DNA of 64,000 bases from positions 1,128,932 to 1,192,931 of the forward strand of contig KE150450.1 of the NCBI GenBank assembly GCA_000411415.1, in the 5' to 3' direction. Within the stretch, counting starts at the first letter, position 1. Each line of letters begins with the position of its first letter. Of the stretch, positions 32,185-40,202 are shown piece by piece. The position numbers were made by a program, and so were the translations under genes. Under the pieces are notes generated by a model. That model ran no database searches and was not told where the DNA came from. It saw nothing but the letters and a program-made list of their open reading frames with translations. The DNA is from Actinomyces sp. HPA0247. Its GTDB lineage: Bacteria; Actinomycetota; Actinomycetes; Actinomycetales; Actinomycetaceae.

Positions 32185-33555
32185 GTGGCCGGGCCGCCCG
32201 GTGACGCACGCGCTGGGGACGCTGGGGACGCTGCGCCCACGTGGCGTTCCTCGTTTCCCGCGATGGGCACCCGCGTCGACATCATCGGCTGGGGCGGGAA
32301 CGGCATGGCGATCGTCAACGCCATCGTCGAGGTCGTGGCGCGCCACGAGGACCTGTGGAGCGTTTTCCGGGTTTCTTCCGAGGTGTCGCGGCTGAATGCT
32401 GTTGTTGCGTCGGCTGGGGGCAATGAGGGTGTTTCCCGCGACGCAGCTGATTCCGCGGAGGCCAGCCCCGGCCTCGTCGTGAGTGAGGACACCGACCGGC
32501 TGCTGCGTGATGCGCTGGCGCTCGCGGAGGCGACCGGGGGAGCGTTCAACCCAATGATCGGGCCGCTTGTTGCCGCATGGGACGTCAAGGCGATGCGGGC
32601 GGCGTACGTCGCGGGCAGACCCGTGCCTCCCGCGCCGTCTGGTTGTGTTGTGGAGGCGGCGTTGCGTGCGTCGTCCTGGGGGCTGTTGTCGCGCGTCGGC
32701 GAGCGGCGCTGGGCGGTGGGTGTTCCCGCCGAGTCCGTCGGTGGTGCGGAGGTGCCCAGCCCGCGCCTCGACCTGGGTGGCATCGCGAAGGGATACACCG
32801 CTGATGCGTGCCGCGACCTGGCGGTGTCCATGGGAGCGCGCGGCGTATTGGTGTCAGTGGGGACGTCGTCGGTGTCTGTGAGTGGTACTCGCACCGACGG
32901 TTCGCCGTGGCGCGCAGGCCTGCGTGACCCTCACGGCGCGCCCACGGCGATTGCTGGCGTGGTGGAGTTGCCCGTGGGCGGCATGGCGTCCCTGTCGACG
33001 TCCGGCGACAACCTGGGGCCGCTGGGGGATACTCGTGCTGTTTGTGCCGGGCCTGTGGCGGGGCGTGTGGCGGATCCCGCGGTTGGGCCTGTGTCGGGGA
33101 GTGCGGCCGGGCCTGCGGCGGAGCCTGCGGCCGGGCGTGTGTTGGTGCGGGCGGCCGATCTGCGCGCGCGTGAAACATTGCGTGAAACATCCGCGCGTGG
33201 CAAGGAATCCCAGCTTGGTTTTGGCTGTGCATCGTTGAGCAGCGATGAAGGTGGCTCCAAACCCTCGAACGCTCATATGCCCGTCCTCGCTCATGCGGCT
33301 GCCGACTCCGATGTTCCTAGCCAGGCCGCGCGCCTGCTGGACCACCACATCATCGACCCGCGTACGGGTTACCCCGCGCGTTCGGGCGTGCGGCAGGTCA
33401 GCGTCGTGGCCTCGTCGGGTGTGCTGGCGGAGGCTCTGTCCACCGCGCTCCTCGTCGATCCGTCCATCGATGTTTCGGACGTCGCGGCCCGCTGGGCCCG
33501 CGCGACGGGCGCCCCGGCCTCGGCGAAGGTTGTAGGCTTGGTGCGTGCAGGGTAG
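32185..33555 (+). CDS. apbE: FAD:protein FMN transferase (ApbE) with large internal insertion
   Basis: Transfers FMN from FAD to Thr of FMN-binding proteins; the likely substrate is the adjacent lipoprotein. Family landmarks: [45 protein letters not shown] and [12 protein letters not shown] followed by the Mg-site region [17 protein letters not shown]. The product is 456 aa against about 300-350 usual. The surplus is about 100 residues of Gly/Ala/Pro/Val repeats (about 277-380) between SGDN and HHIIDP, encoded by degenerate 12-bp repeats around 33045-33150. GTG 32185 is the first start after the upstream stop. No signal peptide is evident. Confidence 0.87.
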   Translation: MAGPPGDARAGDAGDAAPTWRSSFPAMGTRVDIIGWGGNGMAIVNAIVEVVARHEDLWSVFRVSSEVSRLNAVVASAGGNEGVSRDAADSAEASPGLVVSEDTDRLLRDALALAEATGGAFNPMIGPLVAAWDVKAMRAAYVAGRPVPPAPSGCVVEAALRASSWGLLSRVGERRWAVGVPAESVGGAEVPSPRLDLGGIAKGYTADACRDLAVSMGARGVLVSVGTSSVSVSGTRTDGSPWRAGLRDPHGAPTAIAGVVELPVGGMASLSTSGDNLGPLGDTRAVCAGPVAGRVADPAVGPVSGSAAGPAAEPAAGRVLVRAADLRARETLRETSARGKESQLGFGCASLSSDEGGSKPSNAHMPVLAHAAADSDVPSQAARLLDHHIIDPRTGYPARSGVRQVSVVASSGVLAEALSTALLVDPSIDVSDVAARWARATGAPASAKVVGLVRAG

Positions 33556-34152
33556 GGGTGAGGTCCAGGCGTGATGTGACGCTGCCGAGACTCGCAATTG
33601 AATGCTCGAACGGCGTGTTCGTTCCCTGTTGCTCCGTTGATGGCTGCCATGCGGTGGAAGCTATGAGCGCTGGTGTCAACCGTGTGTTGTCCGATGCCCC
33701 TGTGATCGTTCACCCGTCACGGAAGTACTGAGGCACCTGTGATGACCGTCAGCTGGGCGGTGTGAGGCGCGGGATCGTTGTTGAAGTCGGCCTCGAGAAT
33801 TGCCGACGTGCTTCAGGAGTACCGCCGCGTTATCACCGTTGCGCGTGGACTGGTGTGCAGGGGATGAGCCACTGGCGCTGCACCCGTTATGTCGCGCTGC
33901 ACCCGTTACGTCGCGCTGCACCTGAACAGAAGGGGTGTAATGCCTACGGTTCAGGTGCACTGCCCCTCATAACAAGTGAAAGTGTGGTCGGTGTGTGCAG
34001 AGGTGACTGTGCCGTACAGAGGGCTGGGCTGCCGCGCACAGAGGGTTGGACTACCTCGCACTCTATCCACAGCCCCTTGTTCGTGTCCCTGGTTATCCAC
34101 AGGGGTTGATTGTCTTGATGATCTCAACTCGTGGGGCTGCGAGAATCCACAT
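33556..34152. other. intergenic region before the low-GC endonuclease-like gene
   Basis: No credible gene in 597 bases. It includes repeat copy B (33875-33961), a degenerate tandem TGTGC/CAGAGGG tract near 34010-34050 and two DnaA-box-like nonamers, CTATCCACA (34063-34071) and TTATCCACA (34093-34101). Confidence 0.55.
33875..33961 (+). repeat. palindromic CACCCGA/TCGGGTG repeat, copy B
   Basis: GCGCTGCACCCGTTA occurs twice in tandem (33875, 33893), then CAGAAGGGGTGTAATGCCTA and an inverted arm. It is followed shortly by AACAAGT. It closely matches copy C at 35269-35357 in the same orientation, on the other side of the gene at 34153. Confidence 0.75.
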
Positions 34153-35247
34153 ATGAGCAGCCACCAATTGACGGTCATTCGTTCCTCGGCAGCGTGTCGC
34201 ATGGCCCATGAGGAAAAAGAATCGGGCGCTTTCTTGCACGTGATGCGAGGGTGCTACGTTCGAGTCGACGACACGCGTCTTCTTGACACTCCGTGGCGCA
34301 CGTGGATAACAGTGGCGCGAGCTCGTCTGCTTGCCATTCACGCGTTGGGGAGCGGGGATCGAGTATTCGTTGGTGCGAGTTCGCTTGCTTCTCGAGGTAT
34401 TCCTCTGTGGGAGGCGAATCCGGACGTATACGTCTGGGCTCGTACTCGGCGTGGGAGTAAGCCTCTCCGCGCAGTTCGCGCAGCAGGGATCCTCGTACCC
34501 GGGGTTTCGGTGCGATGGTCTGTTGTTTCACCTCTTGACAGAGAGCTGCAGACTGTTGGTGGCGTCCTGGCTGAAGGTCTCATTGATGCGGCGGTGCGAA
34601 TGGCTTGTTGGTCTGAGCCCTTGAGCGCATTTGTAGGGATCTGTATGGTGCTGAATAGGCAGTCGTCCTTTGACCTCTTTTCGCAGGAAGAGTGTCGTGA
34701 TCGGGCACGTGAGATTCGGTCAGAGATGCTCGTCAGGCTCACGGAGTGGCGCGAACATAACGACAACATACCGGCGCGCCGAGCAGAAGCCCTCATTCGA
34801 GCCGCTGACCCGGGTTGCGAGAACCCTGCCGAGGCTGCATTGCTGTGGGTCCTCAAGTCGGTGAGTGCCTTCGAGGTCGTGACCCAGTTCGAGATCATCG
34901 TCAACGGGCGCCGCTACTTTGCGGACATCGCGATTCCGGGACTCATGATCATCTTCGAGTTCGATGGGATTGGAAAGCTTGGAAAGAACGAAGCTGACTT
35001 TGCTCGGGCGAAGCGTGAATGGATCCAGCGAGAAAATGATCTGCGTGGTGCTGGCTGGACCATCTATCGATTCTCGTGGCCAGATTATGAGGATCTGGCG
35101 CAACTGAGAGCCTGGGTGACTGAGTTGTTAGCGCCGTACCAAGCATCGATCCCCGCATCGGCACAGCGCTTGTGGGCGGTTCCAACGCAGGCCTGCGACG
35201 GCCCGAATCGGCGGTTTCACGTGGGTACATCCCGACGGTGGTCGTAA
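34153..35247 (+). CDS. AbiEi/DUF559-like protein with putative endonuclease domain
   Basis: A 364-aa protein. The N-terminal half (LLAIHALGSGDRVFVGASSLA..G) resembles the AbiEi-like regions common in actinobacterial type IV antitoxin-annotated proteins. The C-terminal part (about 245-350) looks like a Vsr/DUF559 restriction-endonuclease fold with ADIAIPGLMIIFEFDG and a final FSWPDYEDLAQL. No toxin partner gene is next to it, so a toxin-antitoxin role is doubtful. Base composition is visibly lower in GC, with A/T-ending codons, unlike all neighbours, suggesting transfer. It is flanked by direct copies of a palindromic repeat. ATG 34153 has no clear SD. Confidence 0.65.
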   Translation: MSSHQLTVIRSSAACRMAHEEKESGAFLHVMRGCYVRVDDTRLLDTPWRTWITVARARLLAIHALGSGDRVFVGASSLASRGIPLWEANPDVYVWARTRRGSKPLRAVRAAGILVPGVSVRWSVVSPLDRELQTVGGVLAEGLIDAAVRMACWSEPLSAFVGICMVLNRQSSFDLFSQEECRDRAREIRSEMLVRLTEWREHNDNIPARRAEALIRAADPGCENPAEAALLWVLKSVSAFEVVTQFEIIVNGRRYFADIAIPGLMIIFEFDGIGKLGKNEADFARAKREWIQRENDLRGAGWTIYRFSWPDYEDLAQLRAWVTELLAPYQASIPASAQRLWAVPTQACDGPNRRFHVGTSRRWS

Positions 35248-35268
35248 GGGTCATGAACATGATCGGAG

Positions 35269-35357
35269 GCGCTGCACCTGTTACGTGGCGCTACACCCGT
35301 TACGTGGCGCTGCACCCGAACAGAAGGGGTGTAATGCCTACGGATCGGGTGTAGCGC
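35269..35357 (+). repeat. palindromic CACCCGA/TCGGGTG repeat, copy C
   Basis: GCGCTGCACC-type units lead into CCGAACAGAAGGGGTGTAAT and GCCTACGGATCGGGTGTAGC. The arms GCTGCACCCGA and TCGGGTGTAGC are nearly complementary. AACAAGT follows, as after copy B. Confidence 0.75.
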
Positions 35358-35670
35358 ATGCTTTAACAAGTAGATTCGCGACCTGACCGCGCGCGTCGTC
35401 AAGATATGCATAGCCACGATCTGTCAGCGGTGGAGGGCCCTGCCGCGGTGCCGGTGGGCGGTGGCAGGGCCTGGCCGGGCTTCGAGCCGACGCGCCGAGC
35501 GAAGCTCGCGGCGCGGACGGCTCGCGGGCGGGCCGCCGCCCACGGGCACACGCAGCGGCCGGGCCCGGTGGTGCCCGGAACGCCAGTGGCACCACACAGC
35601 AATGCCAGAAACCATGCGGGGCCTGGTCGCGGCGCACGTTGGCGGCAGCGACACCTGTCTCAGACAAATC

Positions 35671-35775
35671 TCGCACGTAATTTAAGTCGGTCATTTTTTA
35701 AGTGCGTCTGAAAACGTTGCAATTCCAACGACCTATGTTCTCAGTTTGAAATACCCGCAAGGGAATTACGTGCGA
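35671..35775. repeat. MITE-like inverted-repeat element, copy 5 (ACGTAATT type, inverted)
   Basis: TCGCACGTAATT (35671-35682) and AATTACGTGCGA (35764-35775) are exact inverted ends. The centre CGTTGCAATTCCAACG (35715-35730) is the reverse complement of the centre of copy 3. Confidence 0.8.
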
Positions 35776-35862
35776 AATTGCCGAGCACGACGCGCAAGGT
35801 ACGACAGTGGCCGGAACAGGAGCAGCACCCGGAAAACCCGTGGAACGCCGCAGCACCGGCAT

Positions 35863-38800
35863 TCAGTCAGCGTGTCCCGCCAGCAGCGTCGCCAGGTGGA
35901 CGCCCCCGCGGCCCGCAAGCTGCGCGGCCTGGGTGCGGCACGAGAATCCGTCCGCCAGATACACGGCATCCGGCTGGGCCGACAGGGACGGCAGCAGCGA
36001 ATGGGAAGCGACGGCCGCAGACAGGTCGTAGTGGCCCGCCTCCATGCCGAAATTACCGGCCAGTCCGCAGCATCCCTCGAGCCGCGTCACGCGCGCGCCC
36101 AGCGACTCGAGCAGCGCTTGATCGGTGTCCCACCCCATGACGGAGTAGTGGTGGCAGTGCGGCTGCGCGACGATCTCGACGCCCTCCAGGCTCGGCAGGC
36201 GCCGCGCGGCCGCGGGCACCGCCGACAGAACCTCAGCGAGGGTGTGCGTCGCGCCCGACACGAGCAGAGAGCGCGGATCGTCGGGTAGCAGATCCAGCAG
36301 GTCGTCGCGCAGCACCGCCGTACATGACGGCTCGACACCGACGATCGGGATCCCCGACGCCGCAAAGGGCGCGAGGACGCCGAGCAGCGACGACAGGTGC
36401 TTCTTGGCGCCCGTCAGCTGACCCGTCGTAATCCACGTGAGGCCGCAGCACGCGTCCGGCGCGACGATCGGCGCGAAGCCGTTCGCCTCCAGCACGTCGA
36501 CGACCGCGCGCGCACCCGTGTCATCGAGGGTCTGGCTAAACGAGTCCGCCCACACGAGCGCGTACGGCCGCCCGCTGGGGTCGCGCGGCCCGGAAAGGAT
36601 CGGGGAGGTCAAGATCGGCGAGGCAGTGGCCGCCTCGCGCTCGCGGGCAGAGTCAGACGAGGCCGGGGCGCCGCCGCGCTCGCGGGCATCGGTCGCGGCT
36701 GTGGAACTTGCAGCAGCGGAGGATGCAACAGCGGAGGATGCAGCAGCGGAGGTCGCGGCTGCGGAACTTGCGGCTGAGGAACCCGCGGCAGCGCGAGCCG
36801 CAGTATCGCGAGCCGCAGTGCCGGAAGTTGCAGTGAAAGAAGATGCTGCGTCGCCAGGCGGGACAGAATCCGCTAGCAGGTTGCGGCGGCGAGCCCACGC
36901 GGTGAAGGTGCCGGACTGGAGGGCGGGCATGCCTCGGCGAGGATCCAGGCCGATGACGCGGAAGGCCAGCGAGCGCAGGGGAGCGACCGACATGACGGCG
37001 TTTGCCACGCGTGCCAGGCCGGGCACGCGCGCGGTGACGCGGGTCAGGCGCGGCAGCCAGCCGAGCGTGTAGTGGCTGAGGGGGCGCAGCTGTCCCCGGT
37101 AGGTGCGGAACAGCGCTTCGGAGCGGTAGCGGGCCATGTCGACCCCGGCGGGACAGTCGGCTGAGCAGGCCTTGCAGGCCAGGCACAGGTCGAGGGCCCC
37201 GAGGACCTCGGGGGAGTCGATGGCCTTGACGAGCTGTGAGTTTGCGGCCTCCTGGAGGATGCGGGCGCGCCCTCGGGTCACGTCCTTTTCGTCGCGCGTG
37301 GCCAGGTAGGAGGGACACATGAAGGTGCCGGACACTCCCGCGCGGCACTTGCCGACGCCGGTGCAGCGGTGGACAGCGGCCGTGAAGTCACCGCCGTCGT
37401 GGGTGAAGGCGAAGCCTCCGTCGGCGGGCATAGGGCGCGCGGCGACGCGGCGCAGGTTGGCATCGAGGGGGTCGACGCCGGGCTGGAGCTCGAGCGTGCC
37501 ATCGGTAGGGGCGAGGCTCGAACCGCTAGCAGCGCCAGACGCGTCGGATGGAAGTGTGGAGGGGCGCGCGAGGTTTGCGGCGGCCGCATCGTCATGATCG
37601 GTGAGGGCAGTGGTGGGTCCGCCGTTTGCCGCCAGCCCGTCAACAACCCCGCCGCGCGCCGCACGTGCCCGCGCCCGAGCGCGAGAGGCGGCCTCGGCCT
37701 CGTCCATGGGGGAGGCGAGCACCCCGGGGTTGAGGAGGTTGTCCGGGTCGAAGATGTGCTTGACGCGTGCGAACAGGTCGAGCATCTCGGGGGTGTACAT
37801 GAAGCGCAGGAGTTCGCCGCGGGCGCGTCCGTCGCCGTGTTCGCCGGAGACGGAGCCGCCGTGGGCGGCGCAGATGCGGGCCGCGGACTGCAGGAAGGCG
37901 CGCGAGTGGGCGACGCCCTCGGGGGTTTCGAGCGGCATGGCGAGGCGCACGTGCACGCAGCCGTCGCCGAAGTGCCCGTACAGGAGGCCGTCGATGTCGA
38001 ACTCCTCCATGAGGGCCGTGAAGTCGCGCAGGTACGCGCCGAGGTTCTCGGGCGGGACGGCCGCGTCCTCGAAGCCGGGCCACGCCTGCTGGTCGCCGCC
38101 GCCCTCCCCGTCCGGCGGGGTGCGTCCGCCCAGGCCCGCACCGTCGGCGCGGATCCTCCACAGGGCCGAGGCCTGGGCCCCCGGTGGGTACACGACCGTG
38201 TCGATGGCGGCGGAGTCGGCGCACAGGGCGCGTGCGCGTTCCAGGGAGGCGGTGACGTCTTCGCCGGGGGCGCCGACTTCGACGAGGAGCCAGCCTTCGC
38301 CCTCGGGCAGGGCGGGGACGGCGCCGGGCCCCTTGTGGGCGCGCACGACGTCGACGAGGCGACGGTCCATGCCCTCCACCGCGAGGGGTGAGTGGGCGAG
38401 GAGCGCGGGAACGTCGTCGGCGGCCTCGATCATGGAGTGGTAGCCGAGGGCGGCGAGCACGGGCGCGTCGGGCAGGGGCACGAGGCGCACGGTGATGGAC
38501 AGGATGAGGACGAGGGTGCCTTCCGTGCCTGCGAGCATCGCGGCGAGGTTGCGCCCGCCCTCGGGGGTCAGGTGCTCGAGGGAATAGCCGGAGACCTGTC
38601 GCTTGAAGCGGCCGAGCTGCGTGCGGATCGGGGCCAGGTGGGAGTCGATGAGGGAGGCGAGCCCCGGCACGTCGCTGAGGGTGGCGTCGTGGCCGGTTGT
38701 GGCCGTGAAGTGGCGCCCCTGCCCGTCCACGCAGTCGAGGGAGATGATGTTGTCGGAGGTGCGCCCCCAGGCGGTCGCGTGCGGCCCGCACGCGTTGTTG

Positions 38801-39219
38801 GCGACCATGCCGGCGATCGTCGCGCGGTTCTGGGAGGAGGGGTCGGGGCCAAAGCGCAGGCCGTACTCGGCCGCCGCCGCCTGGAGGGTGGAGCCGACGC
38901 AGCCGGGTTCGACGGTGGCGGTGCGGGCCTCGGGGTCGATGGAGACGACGCGGTTCATGTGCCGCGAGAAATCGAGGACGAGGCCGGGGCCGATCGCGTT
39001 GGATGCGCACGAGGTGCCGCCGCCTCGGGCGGTGAGGGGGACGCCGTGGGCGCGGGCGAGGTCGAAGGCTGCGATCGCCTGCTCGGGCGTGCGCGGGAAG
39101 GCGACGGCCAGGGGCGGGATGCGCGTGAGGCCGGCGTCGGAGGAGTATCGCGCACGCGTACCGGTCGAGGAATCGACGTCAATGAGTGCGCGCAGGTCCG
39201 TCAGGAAGCTCTCGCTCAT
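35863..39219 (-). CDS. FAD-linked oxidase with C-terminal Fe-S and CCG domains (D-2-hydroxyacid dehydrogenase-like)
   Basis: A 1118-aa single-chain oxidoreductase like YdiJ: FAD_binding_4 domain (about 35-220, with ARGGGTSCASNAIGPG), FAD-oxidase C domain (about 250-520, with HFGDGCVHVR and SGEHGDG), ferredoxin-type clusters (a Cys cluster near 617-630 and CLACKACSADCP near 678), and two Cys-rich CCG repeats (DACCGLTW, EGCCGLAG). Members oxidise D-lactate, glycolate or D-2-hydroxyglutarate; the exact substrate cannot be told. An Ala/Ser/Thr linker of about 80 residues (790-865), encoded by short tandem repeats, lies before the CCG region. ATG 39219 lacks a clear SD. Confidence 0.87.
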   Translation of the reverse strand: MSESFLTDLRALIDVDSSTGTRARYSSDAGLTRIPPLAVAFPRTPEQAIAAFDLARAHGVPLTARGGGTSCASNAIGPGLVLDFSRHMNRVVSIDPEARTATVEPGCVGSTLQAAAAEYGLRFGPDPSSQNRATIAGMVANNACGPHATAWGRTSDNIISLDCVDGQGRHFTATTGHDATLSDVPGLASLIDSHLAPIRTQLGRFKRQVSGYSLEHLTPEGGRNLAAMLAGTEGTLVLILSITVRLVPLPDAPVLAALGYHSMIEAADDVPALLAHSPLAVEGMDRRLVDVVRAHKGPGAVPALPEGEGWLLVEVGAPGEDVTASLERARALCADSAAIDTVVYPPGAQASALWRIRADGAGLGGRTPPDGEGGGDQQAWPGFEDAAVPPENLGAYLRDFTALMEEFDIDGLLYGHFGDGCVHVRLAMPLETPEGVAHSRAFLQSAARICAAHGGSVSGEHGDGRARGELLRFMYTPEMLDLFARVKHIFDPDNLLNPGVLASPMDEAEAASRARARARAARGGVVDGLAANGGPTTALTDHDDAAAANLARPSTLPSDASGAASGSSLAPTDGTLELQPGVDPLDANLRRVAARPMPADGGFAFTHDGGDFTAAVHRCTGVGKCRAGVSGTFMCPSYLATRDEKDVTRGRARILQEAANSQLVKAIDSPEVLGALDLCLACKACSADCPAGVDMARYRSEALFRTYRGQLRPLSHYTLGWLPRLTRVTARVPGLARVANAVMSVAPLRSLAFRVIGLDPRRGMPALQSGTFTAWARRRNLLADSVPPGDAASSFTATSGTAARDTAARAAAGSSAASSAAATSAAASSAVASSAAASSTAATDARERGGAPASSDSAREREAATASPILTSPILSGPRDPSGRPYALVWADSFSQTLDDTGARAVVDVLEANGFAPIVAPDACCGLTWITTGQLTGAKKHLSSLLGVLAPFAASGIPIVGVEPSCTAVLRDDLLDLLPDDPRSLLVSGATHTLAEVLSAVPAAARRLPSLEGVEIVAQPHCHHYSVMGWDTDQALLESLGARVTRLEGCCGLAGNFGMEAGHYDLSAAVASHSLLPSLSAQPDAVYLADGFSCRTQAAQLAGRGGVHLATLLAGHAD

Positions 39220-39220
39220 G

Positions 39221-39235
39221 GTGACAGTGTGTCAC
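39221..39235. promoter_or_regulatory. palindrome immediately upstream of the FAD oxidoreductase start
   Basis: GTGACA-GTG-TGTCAC, a perfect 6-bp inverted repeat with a 3-base spacer, one base before the start codon. It could be an operator; no regulator is encoded nearby. Confidence 0.3.
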
Positions 39236-39337
39236 GCGGGCGCGCGTCGGGAGGAGGGTATCCGGTGTGCGGATGGTCGCGCGAGGCCGTGGCCGGTTGG
39301 GGCGGGCGTGGCGGGGTGCGGCGCTTTGGATAAGGGA

Positions 39338-39369
39338 GAGGGCCGAGGCAGTGGATGCCTGCGGCCCTC
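39338..39369 (-). terminator. imperfect hairpin between the small ORF and the FAD oxidoreductase
   Basis: GAGGGCCG-A-GGCA pairs with TGCC-TG-CGGCCCTC around a short loop, directly after the stop of the 77-codon minus-strand frame. It supports that frame being a transcribed unit. Confidence 0.5.
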
Positions 39370-39372
39370 ACA

Positions 39373-39606
39373 TTACGCGGGTTCCGGGTCGTCGCGGAAC
39401 AGCTTGGGGAAAGGTGTCACGGGGACGGGCATGCGCTCGATGGGAGGCAGGTGCGGACTAACCACCTGCTCAGACTTTGGGTACAAGCGGGGTGATGCTT
39501 CAGTGTTCAGGCAGTAGGGGGACAGTTCGCGGCGCGTTTCCTCGGACGCGGGAACCTGCGGCTCCGGCGCCGAGTATTCAACGATGCGCAGCTTATCTCT
39601 GCCCAT
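39373..39606 (-). CDS. small hypothetical protein, 77 aa
   Basis: Starts MGRDKLRIVEYSAPEPQVPA and ends FRDDPEPA; Pro/Glu-rich and hydrophilic, with no signal peptide or membrane segment. I do not recognise it. Support for coding is the stop followed at once by a terminator-like hairpin, ordinary codon usage and a possible upstream control hairpin (39656-39682). No strong SD. It may be a short regulator or an inert frame. Confidence 0.45.
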   Translation of the reverse strand: MGRDKLRIVEYSAPEPQVPASEETRRELSPYCLNTEASPRLYPKSEQVVSPHLPPIERMPVPVTPFPKLFRDDPEPA

Positions 39607-40202
39607 TGAATGCCACCCTGTTCTGTCTCAAGTATTCTGCCGCGCAGTAGTCTAACCGGATGGAAGATGCCGTGCCATCCGGATTCTGAGCGACATGTGC
39701 CATCGTACACGACATTGGTCCCACGCTGGCGGGGTATGGCTCATAGTTGCTCGGCATGTGTCAGTGGGATGCGTTGGGTGCTGTATGTGCGTGGCGGCGC
39801 GCTCCGCGTATTCACCCGTGTGGTGGGCCTGTCAGAACGGCGAGACGTTGTCCATGGTTGTCCGAGCCTGGGTGAGGTGACGCAGTGGCGGGATGTGCGT
39901 GCCATCATTCGCGCAGAATTCGCACGGACGCCGAAAAAGTTTCGAGGTCTCCCTCGAGGATGCGAAGGTCGGGCATCGGTGTCCTGTCCTGGGGCCGAAG
40001 GCGTGCTGTTCTTGCCCACTATTCTACCGATGTGAAGGACTGTGGGCGCGTGGTGGGTCGTACCTGAGGCGCCTTGTCGGCGGGCGATCAACAGGCAGAT
40101 GCTTACGTGGTATCCATCCCATTGTCCCTGTGTCATCCTTGTTTCTTTTGGAACGTATGAAACAATGGCCCCGAGCGCCCCATACACGTGAAGGAAAGAG
40201 CG
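39607..40202. other. intergenic region before the acidic unknown gene
   Basis: 596 bases without a gene I can support. A perfect 8-bp hairpin, CCGGATGG/CCATCCGG (39656-39663, 39675-39682), sits upstream of the small minus-strand frame. An open plus-strand frame at 39610-40035 has no SD and no recognisable protein features. Nothing else is seen. Confidence 0.5.

Larger units (their letters stand above)
35248..35862. other. intergenic repeat region after the endonuclease-like gene
   Basis: No gene seen in 615 bases. It holds repeat copy C (35269-35357), a GC-rich stretch (about 35440-35610) whose reverse complement matches the ppdK-downstream island at about 22390-22515, and inverted-repeat element copy 5 (35671-35775). 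Confidence 0.6.

Noticed and set aside
34153-35247. A complete toxin-antitoxin or defence system
   Set aside because: Only one AbiEi/DUF559-like gene is present; no nucleotidyltransferase toxin, methyltransferase or other defence gene adjoins it.
39610-40035. 141-codon plus-strand frame
   Set aside because: No SD, Cys/Arg-rich sequence without domain features, and overlaps the upstream region of a minus-strand unit.
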